Assembly: GCA_017444705.1 (NCBI GenBank)
Contig: JAFSWA010000089.1
Span: 1-14,333, forward strand
Length of the DNA stretch: 14,333 nt
Source: a bacterium
Lineage (GTDB): Bacteria > Cyanobacteriota > Vampirovibrionia > Gastranaerophilales > Gastranaerophilaceae
Direction of reading: 5' to 3'
The notes beneath the pieces are model-generated. The model made no database searches. It was not told the DNA's origin and worked only from the letters and a program-made list of their open reading frames with translations. Positions 1-5,363 of the stretch are shown in pieces. Every line of letters starts with the position of its first letter. Positions within the stretch are counted from its first letter, which is position 1. The translations under genes and the position numbers were made by a program.

Positions 1-148
1 TTAATAGTAAATCAAAACCTCTGCCGTTATATGCTCTTGAAAAATATATTATAACATATTTTCAATTAATAGTAAATCAAAACGGATTAATGAGTTTAAA
101 TTCCATTATGCCCTTATAACATATTTTAAATTAATAGTAAATCAAAAC
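1..148. CRISPR. End of a CRISPR array (two full repeats, one cut repeat)
   Basis: The 18-base block ttaatagtaaatcaaaac ends at 18, 83 and 148, an exact 65-base period. The two complete repeats (49-83 and 114-148) share 35 bases and differ only at one position (c at 63, a at 128). The first repeat is cut by the window edge. The two intervals (19-48 and 84-113) are 30 bases and unrelated to each other, as spacers are. On the minus strand the repeat starts GTTTTGATTTAC and ends in an AT-rich ATAA. A 35-36-nt repeat starting GTTTTxx, with 30-nt spacers, is the architecture of type II arrays such as Campylobacter II-C. The type call is an inference, because no cas gene or tracrRNA lies in the window. 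The array continues to the left and ends at 148, where phage-like coding sequence begins. Only three repeat copies are visible. Confidence 0.8.
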
Positions 149-466
149 ATTATTCATCATCTGCAAAAAGGTTGTGTTTGCGTAACGATTTGTCTTTTTT
201 GCCATTTTCTCGGCAAGTTTCTTTCCCTTATCGTTAAATTTCTTTTCAAAAAACTCACGCAATTTGTTAAGAGTTATTCTTGCCTGACTTGATATACTCG
301 CATCAAGTGTTATTTGTTCTTTGTACTCTTTGTATAACGGCTTGATTTCCCTGTAAACATCTTTTGTCAGCTCATCAACAAGGTTTGCAAGTTCTTTTAC
401 ATACCACCTTTGAATACCGACATTGAAGTTTAATGGCTTGCCTTTTATTACGTTTCTGTCGTTCAT
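131..466 (-). pseudogene. Truncated phage head-morphogenesis protein (Mu gpF / SPP1 gp7-like), N-terminal part only
   Basis: The open frame encodes 111 residues. The first ~105 look like the N-terminus of phage minor head proteins: a short PLNFNVGIQRWY segment (gpF relatives have P-x-x-P-N-x-G-x-x-x-W-Y here), then charged amphipathic helices ending near KKFNDKGKKLAEKMAKK. Family members are usually 250-450 residues and carry a conserved core after this region, which is absent. The last five residues and the stop come from the CRISPR repeat (131-148), so the gene is cut off at the array. ATG 466 overlaps the stop of an upstream remnant in the same frame arrangement as a phage operon (portal then head protein). 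It is most likely a dead prophage fragment. The family assignment rests on motif resemblance only. Confidence 0.6.
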
Positions 467-552
467 TTTATTTCTATTTTTGAAATCTCATCATCCCTAC
501 CAAAAGTGAGGAACTTAGGTTTTAAAGGGGGCGATGAAAATATGAATGTCAA
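463..552 (-). pseudogene. C-terminal remnant of an upstream phage gene, possibly portal
   Basis: A minus-strand frame is open from 552 to the TGA at 463-465 and reads ...LKPKFLTFGRDDEISKIEIK and stop. The TGA overlaps the ATG of the truncated head-morphogenesis gene (ATGA junction), the usual sign of translational coupling. In many tailed phages the gene before the gpF-type protein is the portal, so this could be a portal tail of about 29 residues. Further upstream the frame is closed by a TAA at 553-555, and the opposite strand carries the start of an unrelated gene. The rest of the gene has therefore been lost. The coupling is visible; the portal identity is inferred from gene order. Confidence 0.4.
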
Positions 553-827
553 TTAAAATCATAAGTTATGATTTACATAGACCCGAACAAAACTACTCTG
601 AATTAATTAAAGCAATAAATAATTATGACTGTTGCAAAATTAATAAGAGCGATTGGTTAGTTCGGACTTATGTAAGTTGTAAAATAGTAAGAGATGATTT
701 AAAAAAATACATTGATTACAATGATACTTTATTTGTTGCTGAATTATCTGAAAAATCAGGATGGTGGGCATCTTATGATTTAGATAAAAAAGCAGTAAAT
801 TGGCTTAATAATTTGCAAGCAGTATAG
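546..827 (+). CDS. SinR-family small protein, Cas2/VapD-like pattern
   Basis: This 93-residue protein resembles the small family labelled SinR-like in many gut genomes. It begins with a strand and acidic turn, KIISYDLHRPEQNY. A helix (YSELIKAINNY) follows, then a strand with the conserved W (KSDWLVRT), a helix (CKIVRDDLKKYI), a strand (DTLFVAEL) and a W-rich tail. This beta-alpha-beta-beta-alpha-beta order and the early Y-D pair recall the ferredoxin-like fold of Cas2 and VapD, but the size and tail differ from adaptation-module Cas2. It is the only plus-strand gene in the phage-like block and sits ~400 bases from the CRISPR array without any cas1. The start at 546 has only a distant purine-rich stretch (AAAGGGGG, 524-531). 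The 3' end overlaps the convergent 805-984 ORF by 23 bases. Biochemical function is unknown. Confidence 0.65.
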   Translation: MSIKIISYDLHRPEQNYSELIKAINNYDCCKINKSDWLVRTYVSCKIVRDDLKKYIDYNDTLFVAELSEKSGWWASYDLDKKAVNWLNNLQAV

Positions 828-984
828 TTATACCTTGTTTCTTACAGATTGTTGAACCTGAACACTCTTTGCCATCTAAAGATTGTTCAAACATTTTTTT
901 ACCCTCTGATGATTGTATTTCATATATTTCGGCAGAGGGTAAATTTTCTTTTATGTATTGCTTCAATTGTTCTAATTGTTCCAT
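805..984 (-). CDS. Small phage-region protein, 59 aa, unknown function
   Basis: This open frame encodes 59 residues, beginning MEQLEQLKQYIKENLPSAEI and ending CKKQGITILLANY. It starts 5 bases after the stop of the 990-1202 gene, and the purine-rich AGGATAAGG before the ATG can serve as ribosome binding site, so it looks like the third gene of a minus-strand operon. It has two cysteines in a GKECSGSTIC segment, six residues apart. The N-terminus is an amphipathic, Glu/Gln/Leu-rich helix. The last 23 bases overlap the 3' end of the plus-strand SinR-like gene. I do not recognise the family. Confidence 0.5.
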   Translation of the reverse strand: MEQLEQLKQYIKENLPSAEIYEIQSSEGKKMFEQSLDGKECSGSTICKKQGITILLANY

Positions 985-989
985 AAACC

Positions 990-1202
990 TTATCCTAATT
1001 TTTCTATAACAAAATAACTTATTTCTTTAACCGTTCTTTTTTCAGAATTAATAAAATTTATTAACTCTGCTCTTTGGTCATCACCTTTTGCTAACATCAA
1101 CATTGCAAATAACCAATCTTCGTGAGGTGCTATTGATTTTAATAAGTCATATAATTTGAGTCCGTTTTCTGTTGTAAATTTATTTCTATCAATAGATGTC
1201 AT
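990..1202 (-). CDS. Small phage-region protein, 70 aa, unknown function
   Basis: The protein begins MTSIDRNKFTTENGLKLYDL and is 70 residues long, soluble and mainly helical in appearance. ATG 1202 is preferred over the in-frame TTG 12 bases further upstream. It overlaps the end of the upstream reading frame (stop at 1189-1191) by 14 bases, which suggests translational coupling. It lies in the order frameshifted phage-like protein, this gene, 59-aa protein, all on the minus strand with no gaps. That tight spacing is typical of a phage or toxin-immunity cassette. A small soluble helical protein after a larger gene would fit an immunity role, but no motif shows this. No family was recognised. 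Confidence 0.55.
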   Translation of the reverse strand: MTSIDRNKFTTENGLKLYDLLKSIAPHEDWLFAMLMLAKGDDQRAELINFINSEKRTVKEISYFVIEKLG

Positions 1203-1740
1203 CGTCAATATCAAGCCTTATTACATTATGTTTTCCGTCTTTACTGTATTCAATAAAATACAAATAATCTCGTTTCAATTTTTTATTATATAATCTTCTA
1301 AAGGTTACTCCGATTTTTTTTTCATCATCGGATAGGTCTGAATTTATTTTACCATAAACAAATTCACGTTCCCAGTCTTCAAGATTATTCATTTTTGTAA
1401 CTTCACCTTTATAACGTTTAGGGTTACGTTTACCTGTTTTTAGTTCTTCAGCAACACTTTTAAGTTTTGCTGCTATTTTTTCTGCTGATTCAGTTTCTGT
1501 TAAAGTAGTTTCTTTCCCCTCTTCTTCTTTCTTTTTTCAAAATGTTCTTTGCAAGATTGCTTAATAGTTTCACCGTCTTTTAACGGAAAATGTACTCCGT
1601 TTTCTGTTGTGCGAAATTCTGTATCGTCATCATCCTCACTAAAAGGGCTTGGCTCGTTTGAGCTACCCCCGTCAATGTCGTTATATTCCACATCATCGGG
1701 TAAATCTTCAAGTGCGTTATATCCGCTTGTTTCATCGCAC
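1189..1740 (-). pseudogene. Frameshifted, 5'-truncated phage-like protein
   Basis: Two minus-strand frames make one protein. The first runs from ~1740 to a stop at 1500-1502: a very acidic segment (SEDDDDTEF) and then RTTENGVHFPLKDGET. The second opens just after a TGA at 1537-1539 and continues through a Lys/Glu-rich helix (ETESAEKIAAKLKSVAEELK) and MNNLEDWEREFVYG to 1189. The switch must fall within the ~36-base purine stretch 1502-1537, which contains a run of six A (1532-1537, minus strand). A seventh A would join the frames perfectly. The first frame has no plausible start: its only candidate is a TTG inside the T-tract of the ferredoxin terminator, so the true 5' end is missing. If read without the shift, a 67-residue protein could start at ATG 1392. 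The second half (DYLYFIEY...KHNVIRLDI) looks like a compact beta-hairpin end. Function is unknown; a phage structural or associated protein is likely. Confidence 0.6.
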
Positions 1741-1770
1741 AAAAAAAAGTCGGGATTTCTCCCGACTTTT
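1741..1770 (-). terminator. Rho-independent terminator of the ferredoxin gene
   Basis: An 11-bp perfect stem (AAAAGTCGGGA / TCCCGACTTTT) with a GAAA tetraloop is followed on the minus strand by eight T. It starts 17 bases after the ferredoxin stop codon. The T-tract is also the exact place where the phage-like block begins. Confidence 0.92.
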
Positions 1771-1787
1771 ATTTATTGAATAAAAAA

Positions 1788-1964
1788 CTATTCAACTTCG
1801 ATTGCACCGACAGGGCAAGCATCTGCTGCTTCTTTAACACATGCTTCGTTTTCTGCTACTGCACTTTCATTTACTACTGCAACATCTGCTACTTTAAATA
1901 CTGCATCACATACTGATTCGCAAGCTCCGCAAGCTATGCAACCGTCATTAACTTTTACTTTCAT
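1788..1964 (-). CDS. [4Fe-4S] ferredoxin, Thermotoga/Clostridium monocluster type
   Basis: This 58-residue acidic protein is a low-potential electron carrier in the cytoplasm, typically serving pyruvate:ferredoxin oxidoreductase, hydrogenase or related fermentative enzymes. The cysteines are C9-x2-C12-x2-C15-x3-C19, C42 and C50-P. By analogy with the Thermotoga maritima protein, C9, C12, C15 and C50 should bind one [4Fe-4S] cluster, while C19 and C42 fall where that protein has a disulfide. The second-cluster motif of 2[4Fe-4S] ferredoxins is missing, so a single cluster is expected. The start is ATG 1964, with a good AAGGAG box seven bases upstream. It is monocistronic: its own sigma70-type promoter and 5' hairpin lie upstream and a strong terminator downstream. 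The redox partner is not in the window. Confidence 0.93.
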   Translation of the reverse strand: MKVKVNDGCIACGACESVCDAVFKVADVAVVNESAVAENEACVKEAADACPVGAIEVE

Positions 1965-1986
1965 TTTTATCTCCTTTTTTATCTCT

Positions 1987-2003
1987 CTGAGGTTTTACCT
2001 CAG
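1987..2003 (-). promoter_or_regulatory. 5'-terminal hairpin of the ferredoxin mRNA
   Basis: CTGAGGT-AAA-ACCTCAG forms a 7-bp perfect stem with a three-base loop. It begins at or within a base or two of the expected transcription start (about 2002) and ends ~20 bases before the ribosome binding site. A hairpin in this place often protects mRNA from 5'-end decay. It could also be a protein-binding operator, since it is a perfect palindrome just downstream of the -10 box. No T-tract follows, so it is not a terminator. Confidence 0.6.
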
Positions 2004-2008
2004 GTTTT

Positions 2009-2037
2009 ATTATATATCATTTTTTTAAATTTTTCAA
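2009..2037 (-). promoter_or_regulatory. sigma70-type promoter of the ferredoxin gene
   Basis: TTGAAA (2032-2037) and TATAAT (2009-2014) are 17 bases apart on the minus strand. The -35 box overlaps the stop codon of the upstream metalloprotease gene (2034-2036). Confidence 0.8.
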
Positions 2038-2819
2038 TGCCTTCTTGGCGGTTTTTTATAAATATCTTTATGCAAAAGCGGTTTTATATCAATATTAATA
2101 TTCTGCAATGCGATATTGTATTTTTTCAAATCTGCAATTCTTTTGTTTTCTTCCGACAAACTTCTTCCGGAATCGGAATGCTGTTGTTCATTTTTACTTT
2201 CTTCTTTACCTGAATAACGTTTTTCCAAAATAGCAATAATTTCATCAAAATTTTCTGAATTTATCCTGAATTGTTCACCTAATTGCTTACCTGTATAACC
2301 TATCGGCATATTATAAATATATTCAAGAGTTTTTATATCATTATCAGATATACTAATAATTCCGTATTGATGCGGAGTGTACATAATATCACGTTTATAA
2401 TAGCTATGCCCCAATCCTACGGCATGCCCGAGTTCATGCAAAATCGTATGGTAAACTTCATTATCGTCCATATATTGTTTATGAATTATTCCGTCAGAAA
2501 GTCCGATTTCAACCTCAGCAGAAAACATTCTGTTTTCTTGAAAATTAAACGAACAAAGTCCCAAAGACTTTCGGTCAACTCTTTTCCACGTTAGGTTTAC
2601 TTTTGAATCATACAATTTATTAACAACCCTGAAACTGACTAACCCTTTTGAAAGCGTCTGCCAGTCCTGTAAAGCACGAAGAACCATATCATTATATTTA
2701 TATTCTTCCCCTTTGGCAGCATACCATCGACATTTTTCAATAAAAATCGGTAAGGGAAAATCATTCCTGTCCCATCTTGCTATATGACCGTTGTTTAATG
2801 AAGGCTGAATATATGTCAT
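2034..2819 (-). CDS. Matrixin-like zinc metalloprotease (M10/M12-type metzincin)
   Basis: The 261-residue protein carries the full metzincin signature HELGHAVGLGH (zinc ligands H128, H132, H138; catalytic E129) and a Met-turn IMYT with M147 nine residues on. An N-terminal segment, IARWDRNDFPLPIFIE, matches the opening strand of matrixin catalytic domains, and ALQDWQ is the usual following helix. The last ~80 residues are charged and probably flexible or helical (PIGYTGKQLGEQF onward). There is no signal peptide or Cys-switch propeptide at the start used, unusual for secreted matrixins, so the enzyme may be cytoplasmic or exported by another route. It follows the 102-aa membrane protein by 15 bases, likely in one transcript from the promoter at 3260-3288. 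No clear ribosome binding site precedes ATG 2819. The substrate is unknown. Confidence 0.85.
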   Translation of the reverse strand: MTYIQPSLNNGHIARWDRNDFPLPIFIEKCRWYAAKGEEYKYNDMVLRALQDWQTLSKGLVSFRVVNKLYDSKVNLTWKRVDRKSLGLCSFNFQENRMFSAEVEIGLSDGIIHKQYMDDNEVYHTILHELGHAVGLGHSYYKRDIMYTPHQYGIISISDNDIKTLEYIYNMPIGYTGKQLGEQFRINSENFDEIIAILEKRYSGKEESKNEQQHSDSGRSLSEENKRIADLKKYNIALQNINIDIKPLLHKDIYKKPPRRH

Positions 2820-2834
2820 AAATACATTGTAAAA

Positions 2835-3143
2835 CTATTTTGTCTTATTAGCAAATGAATTATACATATTTTTTACAAATGCAACACCCATTAAAATTAA
2901 TGCAGCAGGTACAACAAAATCAAATATCGGACGGGCAGCCTTTGCAAGATGTGAAATTTCTAATTTGGATAATTGATTCTTGCCCTTTACAATAGTATTC
3001 GCAACAAATGTATCATATTCAGGCTTAGAAACAGGCATGGTATATCTGACAAGCAAACCTCCCAAACCGCCAAGCACACCTGCACGCAGATAGCTTGCCT
3101 GCTTTTGTTGATTTGTATTCATTTGTACAGATGTTACTGCCAT
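2835..3143 (-). CDS. Small membrane protein of unknown function, 102 aa
   Basis: The first ~20 residues are polar (Gln/Asn/Thr). A glycine-rich hydrophobic stretch (AGVLGGLGGLLVRYTMPV, ~21-38) follows, then a polar amphipathic middle and a clear transmembrane helix (~73-91, FDFVVPAALILMGVAFV) with a short basic tail. No catalytic motif is visible. The start at 3143 has a good GAGG box seven bases away. It is the first gene of a two-gene unit with the matrixin-like protease and could hold or position it, but this is only suggested by adjacency. I do not know a named family. A similar Gly-rich membrane end occurs in the 595-residue protein at 5360-7147, without clear homology. Confidence 0.7.
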   Translation of the reverse strand: MAVTSVQMNTNQQKQASYLRAGVLGGLGGLLVRYTMPVSKPEYDTFVANTIVKGKNQLSKLEISHLAKAARPIFDFVVPAALILMGVAFVKNMYNSFANKTK

Positions 3144-3259
3144 TTTATCCTCTTTTTAACACAGTCGTGTTGACTTAACACAACCTTAACCTTTATTTTT
3201 GAGCACCCGCTCAGTGGTAAAAAAAAAATCCAAGTTTTCCTGCTTGCAAAATTTTTTCC

Positions 3260-3288
3260 ATTATATAACATGAAAAAATATTTGTCAA
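3260..3288 (-). promoter_or_regulatory. Perfect-consensus sigma70 promoter for the membrane protein/protease pair
   Basis: TTGACA (3283-3288), a 17-base spacer and TATAAT (3260-3265) lie on the minus strand: no mismatch in either hexamer. Expected transcription starts near 3253, giving a leader of ~110 bases before ATG 3143. The leader contains a ten-base T run (3220-3229 region) and a 5-bp hairpin TGAGC-GGGT-GCTCA (3200-3213). Confidence 0.85.
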
Positions 3289-3349
3289 TAGGTTTGGAAA
3301 AATCTTTAAAAAAATTTAAGGCAAACTATTTCTAAATATTTTTTACAAT

Positions 3350-3377
3350 TTGACCTTTTTATATTATCCATTATAAT
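3350..3377 (+). promoter_or_regulatory. sigma70-type promoter of the kinase-csaB operon
   Basis: TTGACC (3350-3355) and TATAAT (3372-3377) are 16 bases apart on the plus strand, 24 bases before ATG 3401. It is divergent from the promoter at 3260-3288, with ~60 bases between the two -35 boxes. Confidence 0.8.
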
Positions 3378-3400
3378 TTTAGTATTAAAAAGGGATTTAC

Positions 3401-4345
3401 ATGAGTTCAGATTTAGACTTAATAGCAATAGGTGAAAGCCTTATAGAGTTATCCGCAGATGAAAAACTTGCTGATGCGGATACACTTACAAAGTATTATG
3501 GCGGAGACACTCTCGCTGCGGCTATTGCAGCACAAAGAATGGGTTCAAAAGTAGGCTATGTTACAAAAATCGGGGATGATTATTTCAAAGAATACTTAAT
3601 CGAAAGCTGGCAAAATGAAGGACTTGATATTTCAAGAACAACTGTCATTAAAGGTTACAACGGTATTTATTTCGTTTCCCGTCCGGAAAACGATAAAAAA
3701 GAATTTTCTTATTACAGAAAAAAAACAGCAGCTTGTAATCTAAACATTAACGACATAGATAAGGATTATATTTTAAATTCAAAAGCTGTTTATTCAAGCG
3801 GGATTACTCAATCATTATCCATAAATGCAAGAGATGTTGTCAAAGAAGTTTTCAAAATTGCAAAAGAAAATAATGTGCTTGTTGCTTATGACCCGAATTT
3901 TACCGAAGAAATTTGGTCTGTTGAAGAAGCACAAGAGGCTTTGCTTGAAGTTATTGATTACGTTGATATTTTGTTTATGAATACCACAAAATACGGAAAA
4001 GAACTAATTACAAAATCTCTTAATGAAGCAATCAAATATTTTTGGGAAAAAGGTGTTAAAACAGTAATTATCAAGTCTTCGCAGGAACAAGGTTATTATA
4101 TCGGACGTGACGGAGAAATTGTCTTTATTAATTTTTATAAAACTGAGGATATTAAAGACACAACTTGTGCCGGAGATGTGTTTAACGGAGCATATATCCA
4201 TGAATTTTTAAAAGGAAGCTCATACATAGAAGCGGCAAAATTTGCGGCTATTGTTGCAGGGATTCAATCACAGAATGTCGGAGCTATAAAATCAATACCA
4301 TATAAAGAAACTGTTTATAAATGTTTTAAGGGTGCTAATGAGTAA
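3401..4345 (+). CDS. PfkB-family sugar kinase, 2-keto-3-deoxygluconate kinase-like
   Basis: This 314-residue cytoplasmic protein should phosphorylate a sugar or sugar acid with ATP. The N-terminus LDLIAIGESLIEL, the first PfkB signature KYYGGDTLAAAIAAQRMG (31-48) and KIGDD (56-60) match the ribokinase/KDG kinase fold. DPNF (164-167) is the KDGK-type sugar/phosphate segment, and DTTCAGDVFNGAY (253-265) is the second signature with catalytic base D259. The family usually has DTTGAGD; here the first G of the anion hole is C256. Length fits KDG kinases (300-340). No aldolase or dehydratase of a KDG pathway is nearby. Instead the gene overlaps csaB by 8 bases, so a role in making an envelope sugar is possible. 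The start has AAAAAGGGA six bases upstream and a good promoter. The exact substrate cannot be read from sequence. Confidence 0.82.
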   Translation: MSSDLDLIAIGESLIELSADEKLADADTLTKYYGGDTLAAAIAAQRMGSKVGYVTKIGDDYFKEYLIESWQNEGLDISRTTVIKGYNGIYFVSRPENDKKEFSYYRKKTAACNLNINDIDKDYILNSKAVYSSGITQSLSINARDVVKEVFKIAKENNVLVAYDPNFTEEIWSVEEAQEALLEVIDYVDILFMNTTKYGKELITKSLNEAIKYFWEKGVKTVIIKSSQEQGYYIGRDGEIVFINFYKTEDIKDTTCAGDVFNGAYIHEFLKGSSYIEAAKFAAIVAGIQSQNVGAIKSIPYKETVYKCFKGANE

Positions 4346-5363
4346 AGTCGTTTTATCAGGCTATTACGGATTTGACAATTTCGGGGACGAGGCAATTTTG
4401 CAGGTTCTCATCAATAACCTTAAAAATATTGATGCCGACATTACGGTTTTATCATATAATCCTAAAAAAACTGCACAGCTGCATGATGTTAAAACCGTTT
4501 TTACATTTAATATTTTAAAAGTTATAAAAAGTATCAGCTCAACCGATGTTCTGATAAGCGGCGGAGGCAGTCTTTTACAGGATGTTACAAGTTTAAGAAG
4601 CCTGTTTTATTATCTTTTTATCATCTTTGTAAGTATATTATTTTGTAAAAGAGTTATAATTTTTGCACAGGGAATAGGTCCTATAAATAACAAATTCGCA
4701 AGAAAATGTACAATTAATCTTTTGAAAAAAGCATCTTTAATTACGGTTCGTGATGAAAGAAGCAAAAAACTTCTTAATGAATGGGGATTGAAATCAATAC
4801 TTGTTAATGACCCTGTTTGGGGGATAAATATAAAAACCATTCGCCCGAAACCAAAAATAGGAATTCAACTCAGAGAATGGAAATACATGAGTGATGAGTT
4901 TTTTCTCAATCTTGTCAAAAAAGTTGCAAAAGAATTTGACGACAAAGAAATTTGCATATATTCGCTGCAAGACAAACAGGATAAGGAAATTTGTCTAAGA
5001 TTTGAAAATTATCTGCATATGGAAAATCCGAAAGTTAAAACGCATGTATATTATTCAATGTCTGTAAGTGATTTTGTCAATAATATGAGGAGCCTTGAAT
5101 ATTTAATCGCAATGCGGTATCACGCAATAATGATTGGATTAAAATACGGAATTAAAACTTTGGCAATTAATTACGACCCAAAAGTTGAAACTCTTGCAAA
5201 ATTCGCAAAAATTCCATGTATTAATTTTGAAGAATATGACAAAATAGAAGAATATATTGAACAAATGGAAATTTTATCAAGAAGAAATATTCTTACTCAA
5301 ACGGACAAAAAACAATTTTCCTTTAATATTTTTGCAAAAGAGGTTAATAAATATAAATCTTAG
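4338..5363 (+). CDS. csaB: Polysaccharide pyruvyl transferase CsaB
   Basis: This 341-residue enzyme transfers pyruvate from phosphoenolpyruvate to a sugar of the cell-wall polysaccharide, making the pyruvyl ketal bound by SLH-domain surface proteins. It opens with the family motif SGYYGFDNFGDEAIL (7-21), followed by SGGGSLLQD (74-82), the hydrophobic strand with AQGIGP (110-115), RDERS (138-142) and MRYHAIMIG near the C-terminus (259-267). All are typical of CsaB/WcaK proteins, and length is normal (330-370). ATG 4338 is preferred over the in-frame GTG at 4332, because AAGGG (4328-4332) is correctly placed for 4338 and would overlap the GTG. It overlaps the kinase gene by 8 bases (ATGAGTAA), implying translational coupling, and its end overlaps the convergent 595-residue gene by 4 bases. 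Confidence 0.9.
   Translation: MSKVVLSGYYGFDNFGDEAILQVLINNLKNIDADITVLSYNPKKTAQLHDVKTVFTFNILKVIKSISSTDVLISGGGSLLQDVTSLRSLFYYLFIIFVSILFCKRVIIFAQGIGPINNKFARKCTINLLKKASLITVRDERSKKLLNEWGLKSILVNDPVWGINIKTIRPKPKIGIQLREWKYMSDEFFLNLVKKVAKEFDDKEICIYSLQDKQDKEICLRFENYLHMENPKVKTHVYYSMSVSDFVNNMRSLEYLIAMRYHAIMIGLKYGIKTLAINYDPKVETLAKFAKIPCINFEEYDKIEEYIEQMEILSRRNILTQTDKKQFSFNIFAKEVNKYKS

Noticed and set aside
149..178. A third CRISPR spacer after the last repeat
   Set aside because: The 30 bases continue the phage head frame without break into 179-466, and no repeat follows.
546..827. Calling the SinR-like gene a true adaptation-module Cas2
   Set aside because: No cas1 or effector is adjacent, the gene is within phage debris and its W-rich tail fits the SinR-like family better.
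1502..1540. Canonical -1 programmed frameshift at A6-G
   Set aside because: The heptamer A AAA AAG is not in phase with the first frame; a lost A explains the break more simply.
1549..1779. Plus-strand Ser-rich open frame
   Set aside because: It is antisense to the frameshifted phage-like gene and crosses the ferredoxin terminator hairpin.
2283..2594. Plus-strand open frame of 103 codons opposite the metalloprotease
   Set aside because: It mirrors the conserved HELGH region of the protease gene and has no ribosome binding site or family resemblance.
3200..3213. Terminator at TGAGC/GCTCA between the divergent promoters
   Set aside because: The stem is only 5 bp and no T-tract follows on the minus strand; on the plus strand there is no gene to terminate.
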